Of a stretch of DNA of 64,000 bases, positions 50,151 to 59,327 are shown piece by piece (position 1 is the stretch's first letter; every line of letters begins with the position of its first letter). Source of the DNA: Streptomyces sp. CB02959 (lineage in GTDB: Bacteria > Actinomycetota > Actinomycetes > Streptomycetales > Streptomycetaceae). A program made the position numbers and the translations under genes. The DNA lies in contig NZ_NNBP01000038.1 in NCBI RefSeq assembly GCF_002803155.1, positions 1 to 64,000 of the forward strand, in the 5' to 3' direction. The notes under the pieces were generated by a model, which made no database searches, was not told where the DNA came from, and was given only the letters and a program-made list of their open reading frames with translations.

Positions 50151-50723
50151 ATGGCAGCGCGGGTAGGACTGACCACGGAACGCCTGACCCGGGCGGGAGC
50201 GGAGCTGGCCGACGAGGTCGGCTTCGAGCAGGTGACCGTCTCCGAGCTGGCCAGGCGGTTCGACGTCAAGGCTGCGAGCCTGTACTCGCACCTGAAGAAC
50301 TCTCATGACCTCAAGACCCGGATCGCCCTCCTCGCCCTGGAGGAACTCGCCGACCGGGCCGCGGACGCCCTGGCCGGCCGGGCCGGCAAGGACGCCCTGG
50401 CCGCCTTCGCGAACGTCTACCGCGACTACGCCCGGGAGCACCCCGGCCGCTACGCCGCGGCCCGGTTCCGGCTCGCCCCGGAGACGGCGGCCGCCAGCGC
50501 CGGCGTCCGGCACGCCCAGATGACCCGGGCGATCCTGCGCGGCTACGACCTGCCGGAACCGGAGCAGACCCACGCGGTCCGGATGCTGGGCAGCGTCTTC
50601 CACGGCTACGTGAGCCTGGAGCTGGCCGGCGGGTTCAGCCACAGCGCCCCGGACGCGGGGGAGACGTGGACACGCATCGTGGACGCCCTCGACGCCCTGC
50701 TGCGGAACTGGCCCACGCCCTGA
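50151..50723 (+). CDS. TetR-family regulator with WHG domain
   Basis: The 190-residue protein has the TetR HTH LTRAGAELADEVGFEQVTVS, ELARRFDVKAASLYSHLKNS and the TetR_C_33/WHG C-terminal domain (DALAAFANVYRDYAREHPGR; GSVFHGYVSLELAGGF). GGGGAAG precedes ATG 50151. It is a close paralogue of the regulator at 60161-60754 over its whole length. It is followed after 89 bp by an SGNH hydrolase on the same strand, its likely target. Confidence 0.9.
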   Translation: MAARVGLTTERLTRAGAELADEVGFEQVTVSELARRFDVKAASLYSHLKNSHDLKTRIALLALEELADRAADALAGRAGKDALAAFANVYRDYAREHPGRYAAARFRLAPETAAASAGVRHAQMTRAILRGYDLPEPEQTHAVRMLGSVFHGYVSLELAGGFSHSAPDAGETWTRIVDALDALLRNWPTP

Positions 50724-50812
50724 CCACCACAGCGTCGCGCCCATCGGAGCCGACTGCCCCGTGCCGCCGCACCCGAACACACCCGCCGCACTTCGACGAA
50801 CAGGTTGAGGCG

Positions 50813-51994
50813 ATGAACGCCAAGCATGACTGGATCACCACCCCGCTGACCGCCGACATCCTGCGCGGCGCCCTGGAGTGGGAGCGCACCGAGCATGGAC
50901 TGCTCCCGCACCGACTGCCCTCCCGGGCCCGCGCCCAGTGCGACGACGGGCAGCTCGCCATGGCCGAATCCCAACCCTCCGGCGTACGGCTGGTCTTCCG
51001 CACCCGGGCCACCGCCATCGAACTGGACACGCTCCCCACCAAGCGGGTCTACGTCGGCGCCCCGCCCCGCCCCGACGGCTTCTACGACCTGCTCGTCGAC
51101 GGCCGCCTGGCCCGCCAGGCAAGCGTGACCGGCGGCAACACCCTGACCATCGACATGGCCAAGGGGACCGCTCAGCACGCGTCCGGCCCGAGCGGAACCC
51201 TCCGCTTCGCCGACCTGCCCGACGGCGTCAAGGACATCGAGCTCTGGTTGCCGTACGGCGAGACCACCGAGCTCCTCGCCCTGCGCACCGACGCCCCGAT
51301 CGAGCCCGTGCCGGACCAGGGGCGCAAAGTGTGGCTGCACCACGGCAGTTCGATCAGCCATGGCACGGACGCGGCCGGCCCCACCACCATCTGGCCCGCA
51401 CTCGCGGCCTCCCTGGGCGGTGTGGAACTGATCAACCTGGGCTTCGGCGGCGGTGCCCTGCTCGACCCGTTCACCGCCCGCGCCCTGCGGGACACCCCCG
51501 CGGACCTGATCAGCGTCAAGATCGGCATCAACGTGGTCAACGCCGACCTGATGCGCCTGCGCGCCTTCACCCCCGCCGTCCACGGCTTCCTCGACACCAT
51601 CCGCGAGGGCCATCCCACCGCGCCGCTGCTGGTCGTCTCGCCCATCCTGTGCCCCATCCACGAGGACACCCCCGGCCCCAGCGCACCGGACTTCGCCGCC
51701 CTCAGCGCCGGACGCCTGCGCTTCCGGGCCGCGGGCGATCCGGCGGAGCGCGCGAGCGGAAAGCTGACCCTCACCGGCATCCGGGACGCACTGGCCCGGA
51801 TCGTGCAGCAGCGCGCGGCCGACGACCCCCACCTGTACTACCTCGACGGCCGCGACCTCTACGGCCGGTCCGACTCCGCCGAACTGCCGCTGCCCGACGA
51901 ACTCCATCCGGACGCCGCCACGCACCGCCGCATGGGCGAACGCTTCGCCGAGCTGGCCTTCACCGCCAACGGTCCCTTCGCCCACGGCGCCTGA
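50813..51994 (+). CDS. SGNH/GDSL hydrolase with N-terminal beta-domain
   Basis: The 393-residue protein has an N-terminal beta-sandwich (about 1-175: VRLVFRTRATAIELDTLPTK; TLRFADLPDGVKDIELWLPY) and a SGNH lipase/esterase domain. Block I is KVWLHHGSSISHGTDAAGPT with nucleophile Ser, block II has INLGFGGGALLDPF (Gly), block III has KIGINVVN (Asn), and DELHPDAATHRRMGERF holds the Asp/His. There is no signal peptide. GTTGAGG precedes ATG 50813. It probably deacylates a small ester or sugar. Confidence 0.85.
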   Translation: MNAKHDWITTPLTADILRGALEWERTEHGLLPHRLPSRARAQCDDGQLAMAESQPSGVRLVFRTRATAIELDTLPTKRVYVGAPPRPDGFYDLLVDGRLARQASVTGGNTLTIDMAKGTAQHASGPSGTLRFADLPDGVKDIELWLPYGETTELLALRTDAPIEPVPDQGRKVWLHHGSSISHGTDAAGPTTIWPALAASLGGVELINLGFGGGALLDPFTARALRDTPADLISVKIGINVVNADLMRLRAFTPAVHGFLDTIREGHPTAPLLVVSPILCPIHEDTPGPSAPDFAALSAGRLRFRAAGDPAERASGKLTLTGIRDALARIVQQRAADDPHLYYLDGRDLYGRSDSAELPLPDELHPDAATHRRMGERFAELAFTANGPFAHGA

Positions 51995-52011
51995 GGTCGG
52001 GCCCGCCGAGG

Positions 52012-52575
52012 CTACGACCGTGTCTCGGTCGGGTGGTCCGGCTCGGCCCCGGCCTCGGCCGGGAAGAGGATCGGACTGAGCAGGTACGGTGCGCGGTCCG
52101 CCGTCGGCCGGTTGGCGAGGCGCGGCCAGAGGACCGTGAGCAACTCGCCGCTCAGCTCGGAGAGTTCGGACGGGCTGAGCCAGAACGTGCCCTGGCGGTA
52201 GGAGACCCCGTCCGCGACCGGGTCGGCGCCGTCGCGGTCCAGGTACGCGTTGAACTCCGCGATCAGCACGGCCATGGCGGCGACGAAGCCCCGCCGATGG
52301 TCGTCCAGCGACATCGCGGCGGCTGCCTCGGCGTCGACGACGGGGCGGTCCTGCCGCAGCCGGTAGTGCCGCTCGACGGCCCCCCGCACCCGCTGCTCCT
52401 CGGCGACCTCCAGGAAGTCCGCCTCGACCAGCAGTCCGACCTGCCGGTACATGGTCACCTTCGGGACCTCGGGCATGCGCGCGCACAGCTGGGTGGTGGT
52501 CAGCACCCGGCCGCCGGAGAACGCGTGCACCACGCGCAGGCGCACCGGGTGGAGGAGCAGTTCGGTGATGTCCAT
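52012..52575 (-). CDS. Winged-helix transcriptional regulator (ArsR/PadR-like)
   Basis: The 187-residue protein has an N-terminal winged helix MDITELLLHPVRLRVVHAFS, TTTQLCARMPEVPKVTMYRQ, VGLLVEADFLEVAEEQRVRG and a C-terminal helical domain. It is divergent from the alpha/beta hydrolase at 52640, with 64 bp between, which makes that gene its likely target. It converges with the SGNH hydrolase, with 17 bp between stops. Confidence 0.8.
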   Translation of the reverse strand: MDITELLLHPVRLRVVHAFSGGRVLTTTQLCARMPEVPKVTMYRQVGLLVEADFLEVAEEQRVRGAVERHYRLRQDRPVVDAEAAAAMSLDDHRRGFVAAMAVLIAEFNAYLDRDGADPVADGVSYRQGTFWLSPSELSELSGELLTVLWPRLANRPTADRAPYLLSPILFPAEAGAEPDHPTETRS

Positions 52576-52584
52576 GGCTCTACT

Positions 52585-52618
52585 TTTCCATGAGCGATAC
52601 CATTATCTAAATTGGAAA
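52585..52618. promoter_or_regulatory. Candidate operator TTTCCA-N22-TGGAAA
   Basis: An inverted pair of hexamers lies in the short AT-rich gap between the divergent winged-helix regulator and hydrolase genes. The TATCTA between the arms could be a -10 element. Confidence 0.4.
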
Positions 52619-52639
52619 CGTAAGGCTGCGGAGGGGAAC

Positions 52640-53506
52640 ATGCGCCAGGAAACGGGGCGGGCAGTGCGGGTGAACGGCCGGACCGTGCACGTCGAGGAGT
52701 CCGGTGAGGGGCCGGACTGGGTGGTCTTCGAAGCCGGCCAGGGACTGGGACGCACCAGCTGGGACGCGGTGCTGCCGCTGCTGGCGGACCGCGCACGGCT
52801 GGTCGCCTACGACCGGGCCGGCTTCGGCCGCAGCGGCCGGACGGCGGCGTGCCTGGACATCGACGACCTGGCCGCGGACCTGGTCGCCATGGTCGAGGCG
52901 GTCGTCCCCGACCGGTTCGTACTCGTCGCCCACAGCATGGGCGGGCTGGTCGCCCGACGCGCGGCGGAGAGCCTGCAACCACGGCTCCGCGGACTGCTGC
53001 TGGTCGATCCGACCCCGGAGAGCGCGCCGGTCTACGACACGTTCGACCAGACCGCGGCGAAGGTGGACCGCGCACTGAGCGTCACGCAGCAGCTGGTCCG
53101 CTTCCGCCCGCTGGCCCGGATGGCCAGCGGGAACATCCGCCGGGTCTTCCCCGCGGACACCTACGCGACCATGCTCGCCGAGGACTTCGTCCCCGACGGC
53201 ATCGCTCAGACACGGAAGGAGATGCGGGCCGTCGCCGCGGCCATCCCGCGACTCCGCGCCGAACCGCCCGCGCTCCCCACCTGCCCCACGGTCCTGCTCT
53301 CGGCATCCCGCCCCGCCAAGGGCCGGGCCGCGCAGCACGCCGCCATCGCCGAGCACCAGCGACGTTGGATCGACACGCTGCCGGACGGACGGTTCGAAGA
53401 GGTCGACGCCGGCCACCTGCTCCAGGCCGAACGGCCGGACACCGTCGCGGACCGCGTCGGGCACCTCCTCGACCGGGTCCCGGGCCGGTCCGCACCGCCT
53501 GCCTGA
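52640..53506 (+). CDS. Alpha/beta hydrolase
   Basis: The 288-residue protein has the alpha/beta-hydrolase marks: WVVFEAGQGLGRTSWDAVLP (oxyanion region), LVAYDRAGFGRSGRT, the nucleophile elbow FVLVAHSMGGLVARRAAESL (GxSxG as HSMGG), and a final His in EEVDAGHLLQAERPDTVADR. The acid residue is probably in LLSASRP or just after it. GGAGGGG precedes ATG 52640. No signal peptide. Substrate unknown. Confidence 0.9.
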   Translation: MRQETGRAVRVNGRTVHVEESGEGPDWVVFEAGQGLGRTSWDAVLPLLADRARLVAYDRAGFGRSGRTAACLDIDDLAADLVAMVEAVVPDRFVLVAHSMGGLVARRAAESLQPRLRGLLLVDPTPESAPVYDTFDQTAAKVDRALSVTQQLVRFRPLARMASGNIRRVFPADTYATMLAEDFVPDGIAQTRKEMRAVAAAIPRLRAEPPALPTCPTVLLSASRPAKGRAAQHAAIAEHQRRWIDTLPDGRFEEVDAGHLLQAERPDTVADRVGHLLDRVPGRSAPPA

Positions 53507-53658
53507 CGGCCCCGCGCCGCCGATCCAGTCGGGCGCCGCCGCGCTGGTCCCACGACCACGGGACCGCGGCGTTCGCGGGTCACCACGGGGCGTCGTCCCA
53601 AGTCGCCACGGGTCCACCGCCCGCCCCGCGCACCTGCCTGCCGGAGTGTCAGGAGGCG

Positions 53659-54558
53659 TCAACGCTCGCCCAGTACCGCCCGGATGACGTGTCGGGCGTT
53701 GTCCGCCATCGCCGGGTTCGTCCGCCGGTAGTACGGCAGCGCGATGAGCGCCTGGGAGAGCGTTCGCGCCCGGCCCCGGTCCCAGGTCGCGTCGTCCACA
53801 CCGAGCGCCGTACGGAAGACCTGCCTGGCCCCGTCCGGCAGCAGGTTCCACGCCGGGAACAGATCGCAGGCCGGATCGCCCACCCCCGCGCACCCGAAGT
53901 CGATCACCGACGCCAGCCGGCCGCCGTCCACCAGGAGATTGCCCGGCATCAGATCGGCATGCAGCCACACCGGTGGGCCGTCCCACCCCGGGGCCCGCAG
54001 TCCGTCCTCCCAAACGGCCAGCGCGGCCGCACAGTCCACGCCCTCCTGGGGGATCCCGCGCAGGGCCTCGATCGCCGCCCGGGTCGCCGCGTCGAGCGAG
54101 GCCAACGCCCCTCCTCGGTGGGCCGCCGGCGCGTCGGGCAGGGTGACGTTCCGCATCGCCGCCACGAACGCGGCCAGGTCCTCGGCCAGTCGCACCGGCT
54201 CGTCCAGCGCCCCTGCCTGCGGAACGTCCCCGGCCAGCCATCCGTACACCGACCACGGCGACGGATACCCCTCGGCCGGCTGCCCGGCCCCGAGCACCTC
54301 GGGGATCGCCGCGGGCAGCCGGGGCGCGAGGCGGGGCAGCCACTCCTGCTCCAGCACGACGTCCTCGGCCCCGCCCCGGGTCAACGGCAGTCGTACGACC
54401 ATGCGGTCGCCCAACCGGTACATGGCGTTGACCGTGCCACCGGACGGGATCCGCTCCACCGCCAGCTCCGCCCACTGCGGGAACCGCCCGGCGACCAGCC
54501 GCCGTACCAGGCCGTCGTCGATGGGATACATGCCCGGATGCATCTGCGCTGTGCTCAT
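53659..54558 (-). CDS. Aminoglycoside phosphotransferase (APH)-family kinase
   Basis: The 299-residue protein has the APH fold: RIPSGGTVNAMYRLGDRMVV, RLPLTRGG, and VVLEQEWLPRLAPRLPAAIP with the ATP-binding positions. The catalytic loop is VWLHADLMPGNLLVDGGRLA (HxDxxxxN) and the metal-binding segment is SVIDFGCAGVGDPACDLFPA. It phosphorylates a hydroxyl of a small molecule, which may be an aminoglycoside, a macrolide or a metabolite. ATG 54558 lacks a strong ribosome-binding site. Resistance is possible but cannot be told from sequence. Confidence 0.85.
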   Translation of the reverse strand: MSTAQMHPGMYPIDDGLVRRLVAGRFPQWAELAVERIPSGGTVNAMYRLGDRMVVRLPLTRGGAEDVVLEQEWLPRLAPRLPAAIPEVLGAGQPAEGYPSPWSVYGWLAGDVPQAGALDEPVRLAEDLAAFVAAMRNVTLPDAPAAHRGGALASLDAATRAAIEALRGIPQEGVDCAAALAVWEDGLRAPGWDGPPVWLHADLMPGNLLVDGGRLASVIDFGCAGVGDPACDLFPAWNLLPDGARQVFRTALGVDDATWDRGRARTLSQALIALPYYRRTNPAMADNARHVIRAVLGER

Positions 54559-54711
54559 GGCGCATCATCCGATCGCCGCCCGCCGGCCGGTGTCAAACGC
54601 CTTTCCGGGGACGGCAGCCCGCAGATCGTGCTTACCTCGCAGGTCATCGACCCCTGGGGGGCCGCGTGCCAGGATCACCGGCACACGAGCCCGATCCACC
54701 GGAAGGACACC

Positions 54712-55059
54712 ATGTCCGCCTACGTCATAGGCCATCTCCAAGAGGCCGCCCCGCACCCGGAGATCGCCGAGTACATCGAACGCATCACCGGCACCTTCGA
54801 GCCGTACGGCGGCCGCTTCCTGGTGCACGCGACCCAGCACGAGGTGAAGGAGGGCAGTTGGCCCGGGCACGTCGTGATGATCGGCTTCCCCGGGATCGAC
54901 CAGGCACGGGCCTGGTGGGACTCACCCGCGTACCAGGAGATCGCCCCGCTGCGCTCGCGGCACATCGAGGGCGACATCATCCTGGTCGACGGCGTCTCCG
55001 AGGGCTACGACCCGACGGCCACGGCGAGCGCGCTGCGGGATGCCCTTCCTGCCGGGTAG
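54712..55059 (+). CDS. DUF1330-family protein
   Basis: The 115-residue protein shows the DUF1330 ferredoxin-like pattern: MSAYVIGHLQEAAPHPEIAE, YIERITGTFEPYGGRFLVHA, VVMIGFPGIDQARAWWDSPA, YQEIAPLRSRHIEGDIILVD. GGAAGG precedes ATG 54712. The family is of unknown function and forms small dimers. It is divergent from the APH-like gene. Confidence 0.85.
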   Translation: MSAYVIGHLQEAAPHPEIAEYIERITGTFEPYGGRFLVHATQHEVKEGSWPGHVVMIGFPGIDQARAWWDSPAYQEIAPLRSRHIEGDIILVDGVSEGYDPTATASALRDALPAG

Positions 55060-55087
55060 CCGTCGGTCGCGGCGCCGAGCAACAGGC

Positions 55088-55648
55088 TCAGTGCCGCATG
55101 GGGTTGAGGCAGAGCGTGGTGTCCCCGAGGCGGCCGCCGCGCTCCTCGTACTGGTCGTACTGGTCGGGGCAGGTCCCTCGGGAGCCCGGCCGCAGGACGA
55201 TCTGGTAGTCGGCCTTGGCGTCCTTGCACTCGATGGTGAAGAGCACGGGTTCGCTGTGCGTGCCGCGGTTCTCCAGGCAGTCCCCGATGCGCGCGTCGCG
55301 GGCGACCTTCTCCGGAGGTTTGCCGTCGTCGGTCAGGACGGACAGGACCCAGAAGCCCGTACCGAGCGTTGCCACGACGGCGAGGGCGATCACCGGCCGC
55401 AGCCACGGCCGCCGCGGCGGCCCGGTCGGCGTGAACATGGGTTCACCGGTCCGCTGCGCCGGCCACTGCGGTTGACCGGCGGGACCGTATGCCGGCTGCT
55501 GGCCGTAGGGGAACGCGGCGCCCGGGGGCGGGTTGTGAGGAGCGGGGCCACCGTGGTTGGCGGGCGGTCCGGCCGGCGGACCGTACGGGGCGGGGCCGGG
55601 CTGACCGTAGGGCGCGGGGCCGTTGGGTGGCGGTGAGTATGAGGACAT
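55088..55648 (-). CDS. Proline-rich membrane-anchored protein (LppU/SCO3897-like)
   Basis: The 186-residue protein has about 80 Pro/Gly/Tyr/Gln-rich cytoplasmic residues with repeated APYGxP units. One membrane helix (WLRPVIALAVVATLGTGFWV, LSVL) follows, then an extracellular domain with four Cys (IGDCLENRG; FTIECKDAKADYQIV; GTCPDQYDQY; TTLCLNPMRH). This layout is common in Streptomyces membrane proteins of unknown role. ATG 55648 has no strong ribosome-binding site. Confidence 0.8.
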   Translation of the reverse strand: MSSYSPPPNGPAPYGQPGPAPYGPPAGPPANHGGPAPHNPPPGAAFPYGQQPAYGPAGQPQWPAQRTGEPMFTPTGPPRRPWLRPVIALAVVATLGTGFWVLSVLTDDGKPPEKVARDARIGDCLENRGTHSEPVLFTIECKDAKADYQIVLRPGSRGTCPDQYDQYEERGGRLGDTTLCLNPMRH

Positions 55649-55689
55649 GCGGATTCCCCCGGTTGCTGTGCTGCTGGACCGTCGCACAC

Positions 55690-56078
55690 CGGCGACGTGC
55701 GGTTCGGCGTTCGGTACAGCAGGCTACGAGGTCCCCGCGCAGGAGTGGGAACAGGGGGTGGATGGCGGGAGTCGGTCAGGGTGCGCCGCCACCTCGTCGG
55801 ACGGTGTCTGGCGGAGCACGGGCGAAGCACGGGACGGGCGCTCAAGTTCCTTGCCCAGCGGGCGCGTTGCGATGACGTGAGCAGGGCGAGCTCTATCCCA
55901 ACTATGACGACCGGTCTAGTTATTTTGGATCGGCTGAGGGGTGGGCGCCGGACGCGGGCTCCGACGCAGACTCCGGACGCGCGGTCCGAACGCAGACTCC
56001 GAACTCGGGCTCCGTAGCTGGACTTTGCAGGCGGCGGGTCCCCATGACGTCGGCCCGCTCTCCGTCTGTCCGGCGACG
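55690..56078. other. No gene seen
   Basis: About 390 bp. A short AT-rich patch (55900-55930) may be a promoter. Between 55940 and 56030 short imperfect repeats of CGGACGC and CAGACTCCG occur. No frame looks coding. Confidence 0.35.
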
Positions 56079-57014
56079 TCACGGAGTCAGGACGAGCCGC
56101 CCCCGCAGACCGCCTTCGGCCAGTCGCTCGTGCGCCTCCGCGGCGCGATCCAGCGGCAGCGCGTCGGCGACGCGCAAGGACAGCAGCCCGCGTTCGGCCA
56201 GGGAGGACAGCCCCGCGAGCGCCGGGCCGTGCGCGGCGACCCACTGCTCCTTGACGGTGATGCCGCGCAACGGCACGGGTGCGACACCGTCCCGGACGGA
56301 GACGAAGGACCCCCGGTTGCGCACCGCGGCCAACGCCCGGACCCCGAGCAGCGCTGCGTCGACGGCACCGTCCACGCCGGAGGGGACGACGGCACGGACG
56401 CCTTCGGCGAGATCGGTCGAGCGCGGCACGAACCACTCCGCTCCGGCCGCCCGGACGAAGGGCTCGTCCTCGGTCCCGGCCGCGGCCACCACACGCAGTC
56501 CACGCAGCGCGGCCAGCTCCACCGCGAAGCCACCGACCGCGCCCGCCGCGCCAGTCACCAGCAATGTGGCCCCCGATTGCAGTCCCAGCAGGTCCAGAGC
56601 CTGCAGCGCGGTCAGTCCGTTCAACGGCAGAGTGGCCGCCTCGACGGCGGAGACCCCGGTGGGCGCGGGCGCCACGGCGTCGGCATCGAGGACGACGAAC
56701 TCGGCGTAGGTGCCCAGCGACACGTCCAGCCTGTCCCGCAGACCTATCACCCGGTCGCCGGGGGCGAACTCCGTGACGCCCCCGCCCACCTCGGCCACGC
56801 GGCCGGCGACGTCCCATCCGATGCCGGTGATCTCGCGCGGCGCCATCAGCCCCGCCGTGGCGAGCAGCCCGGAACGCGTGGCGACGTCCACGGGATTGAC
56901 GGCGGCGGCCTCGACCCGGATCCGGACCTGGCCCACGCCGGTCGGGGGCACCGGCACCTCGACGACCTCCAGGGCCCCCGGCCCGCCGAAGGACCTCACG
57001 ACGACTGCACGCAT
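56079..57014 (-). CDS. NADP-dependent quinone oxidoreductase (zinc-free MDR)
   Basis: The 311-residue protein is an MDR-superfamily enzyme without zinc ligands. It has MRAVVVRSFGGPGALEVVEV, RIRVEAAAVNPVDVATRSGL, GWDVAGRVAEVGGGVTEFAP, GDRV, the NADP site ATLLVTGAAGAVGGFAVELA (AAxGxVG) and a C-terminal LAEGGLRGRLVLTP. It reduces quinones or enones with NADPH. It is divergent from an HxlR regulator (115 bp), a pairing typical of quinone-responsive control. Confidence 0.9.
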   Translation of the reverse strand: MRAVVVRSFGGPGALEVVEVPVPPTGVGQVRIRVEAAAVNPVDVATRSGLLATAGLMAPREITGIGWDVAGRVAEVGGGVTEFAPGDRVIGLRDRLDVSLGTYAEFVVLDADAVAPAPTGVSAVEAATLPLNGLTALQALDLLGLQSGATLLVTGAAGAVGGFAVELAALRGLRVVAAAGTEDEPFVRAAGAEWFVPRSTDLAEGVRAVVPSGVDGAVDAALLGVRALAAVRNRGSFVSVRDGVAPVPLRGITVKEQWVAAHGPALAGLSSLAERGLLSLRVADALPLDRAAEAHERLAEGGLRGRLVLTP

Positions 57015-57066
57015 GGTCGGACTCCTCACCTTCGCCCACGAGTTCGGGCACTGCGACGACCCTATG

Positions 57067-57110
57067 GAGAGCTACTCTCTATAGGGAAGTGCGTACTTCA
57101 CAGTGCGTAC
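57067..57110. promoter_or_regulatory. HxlR control region: GAGAG-CTA-CTCTC and twin AGTGCGTAC
   Basis: A perfect dyad GAGAGCTACTCTC (57067-57079) is followed by direct repeats AGTGCGTAC at 57088-57096 and 57102-57110, 14 bp apart. All lie between the divergent oxidoreductase and HxlR genes, where an HxlR dimer is expected to bind. Confidence 0.65.
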
Positions 57111-57128
57111 CGCACCTGAAGGAGAGCC

Positions 57129-57518
57129 ATGGCACCGAACCCTGACGCCCGCGCCGCCTACGACGCGTACCTCGCCGAGTGCCCGGCCCGGCAGTTGCTC
57201 GACCGGATCAGCAACAAGTGGGTCAGCCTGCTCGTCAACGCACTCGCCGACGGCCCGCAGCGCTACAGCGACCTGTCCCGCCAACTGGTCAGCATCAGCC
57301 AGAAGATGCTGACCCAGACCCTCAGGACCCTCGAACGCGACGGTCTCGTCGAACGCACCGTCACCCCCGCCGTGCCCGTCCGCGTCGACTACGCGCTCAC
57401 GCCGCTCGGGAAAGGGCTGCTCCCCGTGATGCAGGCGATCAAGAACTGGGCGGAGGACAACATGGACGAGGTGCTGGCGGCCCGCACCCACTACGACTCC
57501 CAGACCGCAACGGCCTGA
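57129..57518 (+). CDS. HxlR-family transcriptional regulator
   Basis: The 129-residue HxlR winged helix reads CPARQLLDRISNKWVSLLVN, ALADGPQRYSDLSRQLVSIS, QKMLTQTLRTLERDGLVERT, VDYALTPLGKGLLPVMQAIK. It includes the N-terminal Cys that senses electrophiles in several family members. GAAGGAGAG precedes ATG 57129. It very likely controls the divergent quinone oxidoreductase. Confidence 0.9.
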   Translation: MAPNPDARAAYDAYLAECPARQLLDRISNKWVSLLVNALADGPQRYSDLSRQLVSISQKMLTQTLRTLERDGLVERTVTPAVPVRVDYALTPLGKGLLPVMQAIKNWAEDNMDEVLAARTHYDSQTATA

Positions 57519-57593
57519 TCGCGCCGCTGCCTGCCGAACCCCGCGAGGAGAACTCCCCAACAAACCGTCATTGGGCAGCTCGATGACGGGCAA

Positions 57594-59114
57594 TCAGCTG
57601 GCGGAGGCGGTTATCCGTACCTTGGTGCCCGGCCGCGCCGCGGGCAGCCGCACCTTCGCCTGGCCGGACCCGTCCGCGCCCACCACGACGGCCGGACCGG
57701 CCCCGTCGACGGTCACCCGTGCCCCATGGGGGAAGGCCGTGGCCGGTAGGGACAGGAGCGTCCAGGCGCGCCGTGTGGTGCGGTCGGCGGTCAAGGTGAG
57801 GGTGTAGGTCCGGGTGGCCGGAGCGTAGGACTCGGCGCCGGGGATCCCTGCCACCGCGGGGGCGTACGGGGCGAAGGCGGGTTCCTTCCCGGGGGCGGGG
57901 CGGCCGTCGCGGTCGTAGGCGCAGTAGCCGCCGCCGTTGTCGGCGCGGCAGTCGTACCACATCGCCCAGCCTGCGGAGAAGCCGTCCATGGAGGTGACTT
58001 GACGCCGTATCAGGTCGGCGTTCCCGGGTGTGCGGGCCTGCGGTGGGCCCCATTCGCCGACCAGTACCGGGAGCCGATGGGTGGTCGGGTAGCGGCCGAT
58101 GGCGGCTTCGTACTGCTCGATGAAACGACCCGAGGGGTCCCAGTCGGCGCCCGATTCGACCGCGGTGTCGTAGTAGTGCGGGGCGTAGCCCAACCGCGCC
58201 GTGCCGGGGCGCGGGTCGTGGAAGCCGGGCAGGCTGGTGGGGACGCCCTGGCCGACCAGGACGGTGGGTTCGACGAAGAGCCACGCGTCGGGGTCGGCTG
58301 AGCGGACGGCGCCGATCAACCGCCGGTACATGGCCGCCAACCGGCCGCGCTCCAGGGCGGCGGAGGCGCGGATCTGGTCGTCGGGGTCGGTCGGATTCCC
58401 GGGGACCGGCCCGAAGGGCTCGTTGAACAGGTCGTAGCCCAGCAGCGAGCGGTGTCCGCGCAGTGTGGCCGCGACCTTGGCGTAGGCGGCACGCTGGGCG
58501 GCGCGCAGGTCGGGGTCGTCGTAGAGGTGGGTGAAGGCGGCCTGGACGGCGGGCTGGAAGTAGTCCGCGAACCAGTCGTCGGGGTTGGGCTCGAAGGGCA
58601 GCCCGTCGGTGCGGGTGGCCCAGGCGGGGATGCCGTTGTGGCCGAATGCCGGGCCGAAGACGTCCTGGTGCCAGTCGATGAGGACCAGTACCCGGTAGCG
58701 GTCGGCCCAGCCCAGTACCCGGTCGAGGTAGCGCAGGTAGCCGGTGTCGTAGCGGCCGCGGTGTGGTTCGACCTTCTCCCACTGGATGTTGAGCCGCACG
58801 AGGGTGAAACCGTCGCCGGCCAACTGGGCGAGGTGCTCCTCGGTGACCGTGTCGGTCTTGCCGAGGTTGAGCCCGCGGGGGCGGAGGACCCGGCCGTCCC
58901 GGTCGGTGAAGAATGTACGGCCGTCGGGTGAGGTGACGGTGCCGGTGGGGACGGCCCAGGAGGCGGTCGCCTGCCCGTCCCGTGCGGCCGAGGGCGCGGA
59001 CCAGGCGACCGTCCGTGCGTCCGTGGGCGGCCCCGCGGCAGGGCCGGCGGCCGTGACGGCACAGAGTGACGCCAGCCCGAGGGCAAGGGCCATGACGGCG
59101 CGGCGCAGACGCAT
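57594..59114 (-). CDS. Secreted GH5 glycosidase (endoglycosylceramidase-like)
   Basis: The 506-residue protein has a signal peptide (RRAVMALALGLASLCAVTAA). Its GH5 barrel includes VLRPRGLNLGKTDTVTEEHL, the acid/base Glu in LLGYDLFNEPFGPVPGNPTD, YAPHYYDTAVESG and the nucleophile Glu in LPVLVGEWGPPQARTPGNAD. A C-terminal beta-sandwich (TYTLTLTADRTTRRAWTLLS onward) is as in endoglycoceramidases of Rhodococcus and other actinomycetes. GGGAGG precedes ATG 59114. It probably releases glycans from glycolipids or cleaves beta-glucosides outside the cell. Confidence 0.9.
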   Translation of the reverse strand: MRLRRAVMALALGLASLCAVTAAGPAAGPPTDARTVAWSAPSAARDGQATASWAVPTGTVTSPDGRTFFTDRDGRVLRPRGLNLGKTDTVTEEHLAQLAGDGFTLVRLNIQWEKVEPHRGRYDTGYLRYLDRVLGWADRYRVLVLIDWHQDVFGPAFGHNGIPAWATRTDGLPFEPNPDDWFADYFQPAVQAAFTHLYDDPDLRAAQRAAYAKVAATLRGHRSLLGYDLFNEPFGPVPGNPTDPDDQIRASAALERGRLAAMYRRLIGAVRSADPDAWLFVEPTVLVGQGVPTSLPGFHDPRPGTARLGYAPHYYDTAVESGADWDPSGRFIEQYEAAIGRYPTTHRLPVLVGEWGPPQARTPGNADLIRRQVTSMDGFSAGWAMWYDCRADNGGGYCAYDRDGRPAPGKEPAFAPYAPAVAGIPGAESYAPATRTYTLTLTADRTTRRAWTLLSLPATAFPHGARVTVDGAGPAVVVGADGSGQAKVRLPAARPGTKVRITASAS

Positions 59115-59247
59115 GACGGCCTCCCGTTGGCACAGATTTGACGCACGGTCAGATCAGCGGGGGCGGCGCCCGCCGCCCGGATTCTGCGGCACGCGGGACG
59201 CGGAGGGAAGAGGTGTGACGGGGGTACTCCGGTGGGAGAGCCGGAGA

Positions 59248-59277
59248 CTCCCAGGACCCGCGGGAAGGTCCTGGGAG
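59248..59277. terminator. Terminator hairpin, 11-bp stem
   Basis: CTCCCAGGACC and GGTCCTGGGAG pair perfectly around an 8-nt loop, 50 bp beyond the stop of the minus-strand hydrolase at 59328. Confidence 0.75.
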
Positions 59278-59327
59278 CCCGATGGTGAACCCGCGACGGG
59301 CCGCCACCTCGGCCGGACGGACACGCC